The position numbers and the translations under genes were made by a program. From positions 3,181,501 through 3,245,500 of the forward strand of contig JAUOZS010000001.1 in assembly GCA_032334055.1 (NCBI GenBank): DNA of 64,000 nt, in the 5' to 3' direction. The stretch comes from Selenomonadales bacterium 4137-cl. GTDB taxonomy: Bacteria > Bacillota > Negativicutes > Sporomusales > UBA7701. The notes under the pieces were generated by a model that saw nothing but the letters and a program-made list of their open reading frames with translations, had not been told where the DNA came from and ran no database searches. Shown piece after piece: positions 16,088-24,609 of this stretch (position 1 is its first letter; each line of letters begins with the position of its first letter).

Positions 16088-17134
16088 TTGGTGAAAGCCA
16101 GAATTGCCATAAATGGCTTCGGACGAATCGGCAGGATGTGCCTGCGGGCTTCTCTGGCAAGGGAGGATATCGAGGTCGTGGCGATCAACGGAACGACGGA
16201 TCCGGCGTCGCTGGCCCGGTTGCTGAAATATGATTCGGTGCACGGCATTCTCGACCGCGCTGTCACTGCCACCGACCGCGAGATAGTGGTCGACGGCAAG
16301 CCGATCAGGATACTGTCGGACCGCAACCCCGCCAACCTGCCCTGGGGTAACCTGGGAGTGGATATAGTTATCGAGTCGACCGGCAAGTTCAATACCGGGC
16401 GCGACTGTCAGACCCATCTGGACAACGGGGCCGGCAAGGTGATAATTACCGCGCCGGCGAAGGACGCTGTGCCGACTTTTGTTATGGGTGTCAATGATGG
16501 CTGTTATAGTCATCAGAAGCATCATATCGTTTCGACGGCTTCGTGTACGACCAATTGCCTGGCGCCGGTGGCCAAGGTGCTGCATGAGCGGTTCGGGATC
16601 GTGAGCGGTTTTATGTCGACGGTGCACGCGTTTACGACCGATCAGCGCAGTCTTGACAACAGCCATAAGGACCCCCGGCGGGCGCGGAGCTGCGTGCAGT
16701 CGATCGTGCCGACGACGACCGGCGCGGCAAGGATGATCGGCGAGGTTATCCCCGAGCTGAAGGGCAAGCTGAACGGGATCGCGATCAGGGTGCCGGTGCC
16801 GAATGTGTCGCTGACCGATCTGGTGGCCCAGCTCAGCCGGCCGGTGACGGCCGAGGAGGTCAATCAGGCGCTGCAAACGGCAGCCCACGGCGAGCTCAGG
16901 GGGATTATGGATTACTGCGATGAGCCGCTGGTGTCGGTGGATTTCCTGAAGAACAGTCATTCGGCGATCGTGGATGCGCTGTCGACGATGGTTGTGGGCC
17001 CGAATTCGGTCAAGGTTCTCGCCTGGTACGACAACGAGTGGGGTTACGCTTGCAGGGTTATCGATTTCGCTTGCCTCATGGCCCGGAGGGCCGAAGAAAA
17101 TTTAGCATGGCCGACCCGCAAAGCGGCCGGTTGA
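16088..17134 (+). CDS. gap: Glyceraldehyde-3-phosphate dehydrogenase
   Basis: This 348-residue type I GAPDH oxidises glyceraldehyde-3-phosphate in glycolysis. The N-terminus INGFGRIGRM binds NAD. The catalytic Cys153 lies in STASCTTNC and His180 in STVHAFTTDQ, followed by NGIAIRVPVPNVSLTDL and WYDNEWGYACRVID. The likely start is TTG at 16088 with GGGAG eight bases upstream (GTG 16091 is an alternative). Other glycolytic genes are not adjacent; only a small zinc protein follows 13 bases later. Confidence 0.96.
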   Translation: MVKARIAINGFGRIGRMCLRASLAREDIEVVAINGTTDPASLARLLKYDSVHGILDRAVTATDREIVVDGKPIRILSDRNPANLPWGNLGVDIVIESTGKFNTGRDCQTHLDNGAGKVIITAPAKDAVPTFVMGVNDGCYSHQKHHIVSTASCTTNCLAPVAKVLHERFGIVSGFMSTVHAFTTDQRSLDNSHKDPRRARSCVQSIVPTTTGAARMIGEVIPELKGKLNGIAIRVPVPNVSLTDLVAQLSRPVTAEEVNQALQTAAHGELRGIMDYCDEPLVSVDFLKNSHSAIVDALSTMVVGPNSVKVLAWYDNEWGYACRVIDFACLMARRAEENLAWPTRKAAG

Positions 17135-17147
17135 GGAGGTTGTTTGC

Positions 17148-17348
17148 ATGTCTGCTCATTGTCCCGATTGCGGCGGCCGGGGAACGGTTGCTATGGATTG
17201 CCCGTATTGTCGCGACAGTGATTCTTTTGAACACCATGATCTTTCCGGTAAGGTTTGTCCGGGCTGCGGCAGCACAGGTTATCTTGAGGATGCCTGTCCG
17301 TCCTGCGGCGGGAGGGGATCGGCCAGCTACTTTCGCAAGGTAGGCTGA
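17148..17348 (+). CDS. Small DnaJ-like zinc-ribbon protein
   Basis: This 66-residue protein has four CxxC pairs (5/8, 18/21, 37/40, 50/53), three of them in CxxCxGxG-like form (CPDCGGRG, CPGCGSTG, CPSCGGRG). That is the pattern of the DnaJ zinc-binding domain without the J domain. It probably binds two zinc ions. The ATG follows GAGGAGG, 13 bases after gap, and a terminator follows, so it is likely co-transcribed with gap. Function unknown. Confidence 0.82.
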   Translation: MSAHCPDCGGRGTVAMDCPYCRDSDSFEHHDLSGKVCPGCGSTGYLEDACPSCGGRGSASYFRKVG

Positions 17349-17353
17349 CCGGA

Positions 17354-17393
17354 AATAAGGAACCGGGCCTGTTTGGCCCGGTTCCTTATTTTT
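17354..17393 (+). terminator. Intrinsic terminator of the gap operon
   Basis: AAGGAACCGGGCC-TGTTT-GGCCCGGTTCCTTATTTTT; it can serve both this operon and the converging gene at 17417-18043. Confidence 0.88.
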
Positions 17394-17416
17394 GCGGGGA
17401 TGATGTTGTCAGGAGC

Positions 17417-18043
17417 CTATTGGATGGTGAAATTGTAGTCGCCGATGTGGTCGCCGTCGAAGTATACTTTGACGGTGTACCGGCCGGTCTGCCAGGAGCC
17501 GACTTCGTCGGCGCCGGCGCCAGAGGCGAAAACGACGCTCGCCCAGTCTTTCTTGGGGTGGGTGGTCTTTTTTATTTCGACGACTTTGCGGCCTGCGGGG
17601 TCGATGTACTGCAGGACTACGGGGATGGCGGCGTCGGCGATTTTGTAGCTGTTGTTCTTGTAGGCGATTTCGGTGTAGATGTTCTTGGCCCGGGGGCTGA
17701 ATTGGGCGGAGTAGGTACGCTGCTTGTAGGGGGTAATCTGCCGGCCGCCTTCGAAGAAGCGGACGGTGGTGACTTGCCCTTTTTTGGCGCCTACGGGCGC
17801 GGGTTGCTTTTCTTTGGCCGGCAGGAATTTACCGGCCAGCTCGCGGATGGTTTTTTCGATGTCGAAGCCGCGGAAGGTTTTGTCGATACCGCCGTCGAGT
17901 TCGCCGGCGAGGGTTGCGTTGTCGAGAGAGCGGAGACCGACGACGACGTTGCGGACGAGCAGGCCCCCCGTGGCAAGCAGGAGGGCGACGATGACGAGGA
18001 TGACGGTGAGTTCCTTGATGATTGCCGAGCGGTTACTGTCCAA
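17417..18043 (-). CDS. Membrane-anchored extracytoplasmic protein of unknown function
   Basis: This 208-residue protein has an uncleaved-looking N-terminal membrane segment (LTVILVIVALLLATGGLLV, residues 13-31). A folded C-terminal part follows (YIDPAGRKVVEIKKTTHPKK, then GSWQTGRYTVKVYFDGDHIGDYNFTI) that resembles a beta-sandwich of the kind seen in envelope proteins. The start is TTG at 18041-18043 behind GGGAGAGG; the open frame extends further upstream but without coding character. It is likely the second gene after the SDR at 18085-18822. Family not recognised. Confidence 0.78.
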   Translation of the reverse strand: MDSNRSAIIKELTVILVIVALLLATGGLLVRNVVVGLRSLDNATLAGELDGGIDKTFRGFDIEKTIRELAGKFLPAKEKQPAPVGAKKGQVTTVRFFEGGRQITPYKQRTYSAQFSPRAKNIYTEIAYKNNSYKIADAAIPVVLQYIDPAGRKVVEIKKTTHPKKDWASVVFASGAGADEVGSWQTGRYTVKVYFDGDHIGDYNFTIQ

Positions 18044-18084
18044 GCATCCTCTCCCCTTTCGGCTGTTTTTACCAGGGAACGGTG

Positions 18085-18822
18085 TCAGAGGATCGCGCCG
18101 CCGTCGACGACGATTGTCTGGCCGGTTACCATGCCGGCGGTCAGGAGCAGCGGGGCGACGACGTCGGCGACGTCTTCGGGGCTGCAGACCCTGCCCAGGG
18201 GGGTGCCGGCGCCGAGCCTGGCGATGTGGTCCTCGCGCCCGGCGACCCAGCGGGTGAGGACGATGCCGGGAGCGACGCTGTTGACGCGGATTTCGGGGGC
18301 GAAAACCTGGGCGAGCGATTTGGTGAGGCTGATGGCGGCGGCTTTGGAGGCGGCGTAGGCGATGGAGCTGCCCCGGCCGGTGATGCCGGCGATGGAGGTG
18401 ATGTTGACGATGGCGCCGCCGGTTTTTTTGAGGTGGGGGCGGCACGCCCGGCAGGCGAAGTAGGCGCCTTTGACGTTGACGGCCATGATGTCGTCCCAGA
18501 ATTCGCCGGTGAGGCCATCGAGGTCGCCGGCGTCGACGAAGCGGGTGGTGCCGGCGGAGTTGACGAGGTAGTCGAGCCGGCCGAAGCGGCGGACGGTGTT
18601 GTCGACCATTACCCGGACCTGGTCGTCGGCGGCGACGTCGGCTTTTTCGATGAGGCAGCCGACCCCCGCCTCCCTGACGGCCGCGGCCGTGTCGAGGGCG
18701 TCTTTTTCGGAGCGGGAGTAGTTGACGACGATGTCGATACCCTGGGCGGCGAGGCGCAGGGCCACCGCCCGGCCGATCCCCGTGCCGCCGCCGGTTATGA
18801 GGGCTACTTTCCGATTGTCCAT
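18085..18822 (-). CDS. SDR-family oxidoreductase (FabG-like)
   Basis: This 245-residue classical short-chain dehydrogenase has TGGGTGIGRAVALRL (NAD(P) loop, residues 10-24), NSAGTT near 88, the catalytic YAASKAA near 155 and a serine in INITSIAG. Such enzymes reduce 3-oxoacyl-ACP or various ketones; a dedicated fatty-acid role is not shown, because no fab genes are adjacent. The ATG follows GGAGGCAGAACA. It precedes the membrane-anchored protein gene by about 40 bases. Confidence 0.9.
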   Translation of the reverse strand: MDNRKVALITGGGTGIGRAVALRLAAQGIDIVVNYSRSEKDALDTAAAVREAGVGCLIEKADVAADDQVRVMVDNTVRRFGRLDYLVNSAGTTRFVDAGDLDGLTGEFWDDIMAVNVKGAYFACRACRPHLKKTGGAIVNITSIAGITGRGSSIAYAASKAAAISLTKSLAQVFAPEIRVNSVAPGIVLTRWVAGREDHIARLGAGTPLGRVCSPEDVADVVAPLLLTAGMVTGQTIVVDGGAIL

Positions 18823-18984
18823 TGTTCTGCCTCCTGGGCGGGCAACTGCCGCGCGTGATGTACGTTATTCTAATGGTAGTTTCTACGCCGGGGCTTATAT
18901 CCCTGTAATACCGCCGGGAAAATCTGCCGGCCCGGGGATTGTCACGCTTTTGTCATATTTCCGGTTTATCATCACATACATAGG

Positions 18985-19060
18985 TGGTCGGCATAGCACC
19001 GGTTAATTTGGTAATAATTTATTAGGTTTTATCGAAGACAATCCGGTGCATAGCCGACCA
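18985..19060. repeat. Inverted repeat with 18-base arms in a 395-base intergenic region
   Basis: The left arm is 18985-19002 (TGGTCGGCATAGCACCGG) and the right arm 19043-19060 (CCGGTGCATAGCCGACCA); they pair except at three central bases and enclose 40 AT-rich bases. No U-run follows. The rest of 18823-19217 holds only the promoter region of the outer-membrane gene. Confidence 0.6.
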
Positions 19061-19217
19061 TTCCCATAGATTGGCCCGCCGGTCGAAGCGCCGCCGGCGG
19101 CAGGTTGAACGGGTATGGGTAATATTACTCGTTGCCCCCGCGTGCCGGTTTTGTTATATTGACTATGGGCGGAGTATACATAATCCAGGATCATGCCGGT
19201 TTTAAGGAGGTTTTTCG

Positions 19218-19703
19218 ATGAAAAGAATCGTACTTACCCTGGCCGCTCTCCTCACCCTGAACGCCGCGACGGCCCTGGCCGCGCCGATCAACGACCTGGG
19301 GCGCGGGCAGACTGCCCTGGGAGTGGGCACGGGCGCCGTTTATCTGGAGCATAAGCTTACGGACAGCTTTACCCTCGGCTTCGAGAATGTCGACCACGGC
19401 GCAAGCATGGACGATGTTTACGGGCAGTTTCAGCTTGCCGAAAATTTCCGCGGAATCGTCGGCAGCCGCGATCTGGCCGGCGGTTCGAAGCTGTACGTCG
19501 GGGCGGCGGTCCACGGTCCCCTGTCCCCCGAGTGGGACGGCTACGCGTCGCTGATCGGCGGCAGCAATTTCAACGAGGTGCAGGTGGGAGCCAATCTCCG
19601 CCTGGCTAGCAATCTCGATCTCAACGTCGACTACCATTCGTTTTCGCCCGACTACGGCCGCAGCAAGAGTGGCGTGGGCGTGGGCGCAACGGTTAGGTTC
19701 TAG
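19218..19703 (+). CDS. Small outer-membrane beta-barrel protein
   Basis: This 161-residue protein has a signal peptide (MKRIVLTLAALLTLNAATALA). The mature part is made of alternating hydrophobic/polar strands (KLYVGAAVHGPLSP, EVQVGANLRLASNLDLNVDYHSF) and ends GVGVGATVRF, with the terminal phenylalanine that is the recognition signal for the BAM machinery. It therefore points to an outer membrane, as in Negativicutes. The length fits an 8-strand barrel. The ATG follows AAGGAGG. The role (porin-like or adhesion) cannot be told. Confidence 0.85.
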   Translation: MKRIVLTLAALLTLNAATALAAPINDLGRGQTALGVGTGAVYLEHKLTDSFTLGFENVDHGASMDDVYGQFQLAENFRGIVGSRDLAGGSKLYVGAAVHGPLSPEWDGYASLIGGSNFNEVQVGANLRLASNLDLNVDYHSFSPDYGRSKSGVGVGATVRF

Positions 19704-19730
19704 GCCGCGGATAGACGATGGGCCAATAAT

Positions 19731-19777
19731 AAAAAGACGCTCCTGTCGGAGGATTTCCGGCAGGAGCGTCTTTTTAT
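19731..19777. terminator. Bidirectional terminator
   Basis: AAAAAGACGCTCCTG-...-CAGGAGCGTCTTTTT; it lies between the converging outer-membrane gene and the EIIC-EAL gene and slightly overlaps the latter's stop. Confidence 0.85.
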
Positions 19778-21885
19778 TGTGGCGGGCTCCGATGGTTGCG
19801 TATGTACTCGGCAACCTCGTCCGCCGCCAGCGGCGGGCTATAGAGGTAACCCTGGTAGTGGGCGCAGCCGAGTTGGCTGAGTTTGTCGCGCTGGGATTCG
19901 TTTTCGACGTATTCGACGATTGTTCTGATGCCGAGCGAGTTGCACAGGGAGCTGATGGAGGCGACGATTTCCTGGCAGCTGCGGTCGGTTAGGACGTCGC
20001 GGCTCAGGACGCCGTCGATTTTGAGGGTGTCGACGGGGAAGTTTCTGATGTAGTAGAGCGAGGTGTGGCCCATGCCGAAGTCGTCGATGGCTATGGCTAC
20101 GCCGCCGGCGCGGATTTCGGCCAGCAGGGCGTCGGTGCGGCGGTCGTTGGTCAGGGCGATGGTTTCGGTGATTTCGAGGCAAAGGTCGGCGGGCTTAAGA
20201 CCGTAGGTCCCGAGCGTGCGGTGGATTTCGCCGGGCAGGAGGTCGGACTGCAGTTGGAGGACGGATATGTTGACGGCGATCTGGAAACCGTCCAGCCCAA
20301 CATTCTTCCAGTCCCGCAGTTGCCGGCAGGCGGCGTCGAGCGTCCACCGGCCGAGCCGGTGTATTAGGCCGGCTTCCTCGGCGACGGCTACGGTAAGCTG
20401 CGGCGGTATGCGCCCGTATGTTTTGTGTTGCCAGCGCAGCAGTGCTTCGACGCCGGTGACGCGGCCGTCGCGGCCGACCTGGGGCTGGTATTCGAGAAAA
20501 AGCTCGTGGCCGGCGAGCGCTTTGCCGAGGTCGTGGGCGAGGACTCTGGCCAGGTTGCCGATGCTGTCGGGACGGGTGAGGAAGCTGCTCCTGGCGGCGG
20601 GGGCGGCGGTGAGTTCCCGGAGGAACCCGGCGAGGGCTTGCTTGGTCTCGAGGATTTTCTGTTTTTCGCTTAAGGTTACGAACGGCAGGTAGATGGCGGC
20701 GGCCAGGGCGATGTTGAAAAGCTGCAGGATGGCGCCGCTCCAGGAGCCGGTCGCCAGGTAGCCGCCGACGACGGGCGGCGTGGTCCAGTTGACGGCCTGA
20801 CCGACGGGGGCGACGAGCCCAACGGCGATCGCGACGTAGGATACGAGGGCGAGGGCCACCGGTACGAGCAGGAAGGGAATCAGGTAAAGCGGGTTGAGAA
20901 CGATGGGGAGGCCGAAGACGACGAGTTCGTTGATGTTGAAAAGGCCGGGCAGGAGCGATAGTTTGACGATTTTTACGGTGTTGCCCCGCCGGGCGGCGAT
21001 GAGGAGGGCGACCAGGAGGCCGGCGGTCGAGCCGGCGCCGCCGAGGAGGACGAAGCAGTCGAGGAAGGTCTTGGTGAGCATTTCCGGCGGGGGCGCGGCT
21101 CCGGCCTGGACTCCGGCGAGCTGGATGAGCGGCAGTACCTGGCCGAGGATGTTGTTGCCGTGGAGGCCGAAGAACCAGAGGAGATGGGCGAGGATGAGGA
21201 AGAGGGGCATTTCGGCGAGGGGGTTTTCGAGGTAGCCGAACAGGGCGGCAAGGGCGGCGCCGGCGAATTGCCGGATGTCGCCGATACCGGCTGCGGCCGC
21301 GCCCGCCTTGAGGGCGGCGAAGGCTACGATGGTGACTGTGGCCGGCAGAAGACCGGCCATGGCCTGGGAGATTACCGGGTCGGCGGCGTCGGAGAAATAG
21401 CGGATGCCGAGCGGTCGGAACGAGCACAGCCACAGGAACAGTTCGGTGGCGGCCAGGGAGGCCGCGATGGCGAGGAATATCCCTCCCGCTCCGTACCAGG
21501 CGTACCGTATGCCGACCAAGCCCTGGACGTCGAAGGGCTGGATGAGCGCCATCAGGGCGGAGAAGGCCACGAGCGGGGCGGCGAGTCTGTTTACGCGGCC
21601 TTCGGCGACGGGCCGGCCTGTTTCGGCCAGGAAGTAGCTGACGGAAACAGCCAGCAGGATGGCGAGGATGTTGAGGGTGGCGTCGGCAATGGCCTGGCCG
21701 AACACCGTCCACCGGTCGCCGAAGATGCGCAGCATCGCCTGCTGGTAGGCCGGAACGGGCAGGTTGTTTGTCATGATGGCGAAGGAGCCGATTACCGCTG
21801 CCGGCATGTTGACCAGCAGCCCACGGCGGACGGCGGCGAGGTGCCGCTGGCTCGCGGCCCGCTGTGCTATTTGCGGCCAATTCAT
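19774..21885 (-). CDS. PTS EIIC (lactose/cellobiose type)-EAL fusion, probable sugar-linked c-di-GMP phosphodiesterase
   Basis: This protein of about 703 residues starts at ATG 21885 (GAGGT eight bases upstream); GTG 21900 is an alternative. Residues 1-430 form an EIIC membrane domain with FFGLHGNNILGQ and FNINELVVFGLPIVLNP, the sugar-binding signature of the cellobiose family. Residues about 450-700 form an EAL domain: EALLRW, NISVLQLQ, EITET, IDDFGMGHTSL, LKIDGVLS and VEYVEN, so the catalytic set looks complete. No EIIA or EIIB is nearby. I infer that sugar binding or transport state modulates c-di-GMP breakdown. It is transcribed alone. Confidence 0.92.
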   Translation of the reverse strand: MNWPQIAQRAASQRHLAAVRRGLLVNMPAAVIGSFAIMTNNLPVPAYQQAMLRIFGDRWTVFGQAIADATLNILAILLAVSVSYFLAETGRPVAEGRVNRLAAPLVAFSALMALIQPFDVQGLVGIRYAWYGAGGIFLAIAASLAATELFLWLCSFRPLGIRYFSDAADPVISQAMAGLLPATVTIVAFAALKAGAAAAGIGDIRQFAGAALAALFGYLENPLAEMPLFLILAHLLWFFGLHGNNILGQVLPLIQLAGVQAGAAPPPEMLTKTFLDCFVLLGGAGSTAGLLVALLIAARRGNTVKIVKLSLLPGLFNINELVVFGLPIVLNPLYLIPFLLVPVALALVSYVAIAVGLVAPVGQAVNWTTPPVVGGYLATGSWSGAILQLFNIALAAAIYLPFVTLSEKQKILETKQALAGFLRELTAAPAARSSFLTRPDSIGNLARVLAHDLGKALAGHELFLEYQPQVGRDGRVTGVEALLRWQHKTYGRIPPQLTVAVAEEAGLIHRLGRWTLDAACRQLRDWKNVGLDGFQIAVNISVLQLQSDLLPGEIHRTLGTYGLKPADLCLEITETIALTNDRRTDALLAEIRAGGVAIAIDDFGMGHTSLYYIRNFPVDTLKIDGVLSRDVLTDRSCQEIVASISSLCNSLGIRTIVEYVENESQRDKLSQLGCAHYQGYLYSPPLAADEVAEYIRNHRSPPQ

Positions 21886-22075
21886 CAGATGTGACCTCAC
21901 ATGCTTTTTTGCCGAAAAAGGCTGAAATATGTTTTCGGTGCCAATATGGAAAATCCTTCCGAATGCGGCGGATAGGTTCTAGGGACGCGGGTTGATTTTT
22001 TATGTAGGATTATGGCAACGGAGGAAGAATCATTTATATGCAGTATAGTTCGCCGCAATTTGGGGGAGGGTCCTG

Positions 22076-23290
22076 ATGTTTTCAGTCGCTTTGGTGTGCG
22101 TAGCGCTCGCCGTCATCGTTTTTCTGCTGAACCGCAAGGTAAAGATGGGTCCCGCGATGCTGGCCGGTTCGGCGATTATTTTTTTTGCGTCCGGCGCGAC
22201 GCCGGCCAAGCTGTGGTCAGCGACCGCCGCGACGGCGACCGGCCGCGCCACGTGGGAGATTATGCTGGCGCTTTATTTCGTGATGTGCCTGGAGTTCCAG
22301 CTCCGCACGGGCGGCATCATCGACGGGATGATGACGGCGGCCAGGAAGCTGTTCCGCAGCGACCGAATTTTGCTCGCGCTGATGCCGTCTTTTCTGGGGT
22401 TTCTGCCGTCGCTGGGGGGAGCGATTTTTTCCGCGCCGCTGGTGGAGAATGCCGCCAATTCTTTCGTCATCAGCCCCGAGAGAAAGACGGCCATCAATTA
22501 CTGGTTCCGACATGTATGGGAGTTTTCCAATCCGATCTTCACCGGTATGCTGCTGGCCAGCCAGTTGTCGGGCATCCCGCTCGGCGACCTTGTTTTCCGG
22601 ATGATATGGGCGACGGCTGTGGCGCTCGTTATCGGCTGGCTGCTGCTGATCGCGCCTCTGAAGCCGGCTGCGGCGGCGCCCGCGCCGCCGGCTTCAACGG
22701 TCGATGATCAGACGGGCTGGCGGTTCGTCTTCCTGGCGGCGGGACCGATCCTCGCCAATTTTGCGCTGGTGGTGTTTTTCAAGCTGAGCGCGGCGGTGGC
22801 GATGGCGCTGGTGGTGGCGGGGATGGCGCTGATCATTCGCCAGGACGCCGCGGATATCCGCGCGATGCTCGCCCACGCCCTGGACGGCAAGCTGCTGTGG
22901 GGGGTTGCCGGCATTTTGTTTTTCCAGCGCATTTTGAGCGAATCCGGCGTGATCGGCGATGTGGCCGCGCTGCTGGATAATTTGGCGATCCCGGCGACGG
23001 TGATCATCGGGGTGGTAGCCTTTCTCGGCGGTCTGCTGACCGGTACTTCGCAGGGCTTTGTGGCGATCGCTTTTCCGTTTATCGCGCTGCTGTCGCCGGG
23101 AAACTTGACGCTGGTGACGATTTGTTTCGTGGCGGGCATGGCGGGCCAGATGCTGTCCCCCGCCCACCTTTGCCTGCTGGTGACGCTGGATTATTTCCGG
23201 GCCGATTTCCTGCGGTCGCTTCGCCCGATACTGCTGCTGGAGATTGTAATGGTGGCGGCGGCGGTCGCGGTGGTTTCGTGGTGGGGATAG
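22076..23290 (+). CDS. DUF401 family integral membrane protein
   Basis: This 404-residue protein has about ten membrane segments and the family block SFLGFLPSLGGAIFSAPLVENAAN (near residues 104-127), then WFRHVWEFSNPIF and a C-terminal GLLTGTSQGFVAIAFP. DUF401 resembles anion or carboxylate permeases of the Gnt/Dcu kind, but no substrate is established. The ATG follows GGGGGAGGG. It stands alone and is followed by a terminator. It might export or import an organic acid, which would match the TRAP-rich setting. Confidence 0.88.
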   Translation: MFSVALVCVALAVIVFLLNRKVKMGPAMLAGSAIIFFASGATPAKLWSATAATATGRATWEIMLALYFVMCLEFQLRTGGIIDGMMTAARKLFRSDRILLALMPSFLGFLPSLGGAIFSAPLVENAANSFVISPERKTAINYWFRHVWEFSNPIFTGMLLASQLSGIPLGDLVFRMIWATAVALVIGWLLLIAPLKPAAAAPAPPASTVDDQTGWRFVFLAAGPILANFALVVFFKLSAAVAMALVVAGMALIIRQDAADIRAMLAHALDGKLLWGVAGILFFQRILSESGVIGDVAALLDNLAIPATVIIGVVAFLGGLLTGTSQGFVAIAFPFIALLSPGNLTLVTICFVAGMAGQMLSPAHLCLLVTLDYFRADFLRSLRPILLLEIVMVAAAVAVVSWWG

Positions 23291-23298
23291 GGGAAACG

Positions 23299-23330
23299 AA
23301 GACGGCCCCTCAATAGAGGCCGTCTTTTTT
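23299..23330. terminator. Intrinsic terminator between DUF401 and HD-GYP genes
   Basis: AAGACGGCCCCT-CAATAG-AGGCCGTCTTTTTT; convergent genes on both sides. Confidence 0.85.
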
Positions 23331-23338
23331 ATTTCCTC

Positions 23339-24397
23339 TTATCCTTCTTCGATTAGTTCGACGATGCTGATGTCTTCTTTCTGGAGGTCGAGCATCATGC
23401 CGCTGGGAATGCAAACGACCGGTTTGGTCCAGTAACGGTCGCGGGTGTTGAGGACGATGATTTTCGCCCGCTGGCCGGTGCTGAGGATAACGTTGTTGCC
23501 GGTGAAGTGCTCGCGCATGTTGTCGAGGAAGGTCAGGCAGACGCCGGTTTCGAGCTTTGCGTGCATCTGGTCGGCGATGGCTTCGAGGGCGGCAAGGGGA
23601 GTAAGCCGCCGCCGGTAGGTTCGGTCGGACGTCATGGCGTTGTAGATGTCGGCGATGGCGATGATCTGCGCGAAGGGATGGATCTGGTCGCCGGCCAGTT
23701 TTCCGGGATAGCCGCTCCCGTCGCACCGCTCGTGGTGCTGCAGGATGCCGAGCTTGGCGCCTTCGGAGAGTCGCTGCTCGTTGTGGATCAGGGTGTAGCC
23801 TTCATGGGGGTGACGTTTGATGACTTCGAATTCGCGGGGCGAGAGGGTGCTGGGTTTGTCGAGGACGGTTTGGGGAACGAATAGTTTGCCGATGTCGTGA
23901 AGGAGCCCGGCCAGAACGAGGTCTTTGAGCTGCGCTCCCTTGTATTTTCGCCAGCGGCCGAGCACGGCGGCGATGATGGCGACGTTGAGCGAATGCTGGA
24001 AGGTGTGGTCGCTGTGGAGCCTGATTTCATATAGGTAGTCGAGGACGCCGACCGTTTCCGCGAGAAGGGTTATCCGTTGGTCGACGAGTTCTTCCATCTC
24101 CAGGATGGGCACTTCGCGAAAAACGCGGATATGTTCGAAGGTATGCCTGATGGCGTCGACGGTCCGCACGTATTCTCCCAGAAAGGCGGCTGTGGACAGA
24201 TACGGCGATGGCATGTCCGCCAGCGGCGGCTGCCGCTCGTCGACAAAGACGCAGGGTACCCGCCAGTTGCGGAGGTTGGCTATCTGCCAATGGGTGAGCC
24301 GCGTGCCCCGCTCGAGCAGCACGACGCCTTCCTCCGAAATTACTTCTTTGTCGATGAGCATGCCCGGGGACAGGTCTTGCACGGATATTTTCCTCAA
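23339..24397 (-). CDS. HD-GYP domain protein, probable cyclic-di-GMP phosphodiesterase
   Basis: This 352-residue protein starts at TTG 24395-24397 behind GGGAGG. The N-terminus (MRKISVQDLSPGMLIDKEVI...LLERGTRLT) is the DUF3391-like/HD-GYP leader. The HD-GYP domain shows HSLN (135-138), HDIGK (167-171), HHERCDGSGYP (221-231) and AIADIYNAMTSDRTYR. All metal ligands appear present. The C-terminal 60 residues form a PilZ-like or SH3-like tail (TGQRAKIIVLNTRDRYWTKPVV). It is the second HD-GYP in 10 kb. A hairpin at 24432-24462 lies in its leader. Confidence 0.93.
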   Translation of the reverse strand: MRKISVQDLSPGMLIDKEVISEEGVVLLERGTRLTHWQIANLRNWRVPCVFVDERQPPLADMPSPYLSTAAFLGEYVRTVDAIRHTFEHIRVFREVPILEMEELVDQRITLLAETVGVLDYLYEIRLHSDHTFQHSLNVAIIAAVLGRWRKYKGAQLKDLVLAGLLHDIGKLFVPQTVLDKPSTLSPREFEVIKRHPHEGYTLIHNEQRLSEGAKLGILQHHERCDGSGYPGKLAGDQIHPFAQIIAIADIYNAMTSDRTYRRRLTPLAALEAIADQMHAKLETGVCLTFLDNMREHFTGNNVILSTGQRAKIIVLNTRDRYWTKPVVCIPSGMMLDLQKEDISIVELIEEG

Positions 24398-24609
24398 TTC
24401 TAGAACCTCCCGAGAGTTTGAGGTAATATAACAAAAACACCGGTGAATCAGCCAGTGTTTTTATTGTTCCCCGAGCCTGGGGGGAACCGGGTAACCGGTT
24501 CGGCAAGCGGTTTGGGGAGACGTTATGTGTGCCACGCTCCTTGAGCCAGATATGGCATGTTTCTACAAAATTCTACAAAAATTGTACCCCTTTTATGCAA
24601 TAATTGCCA

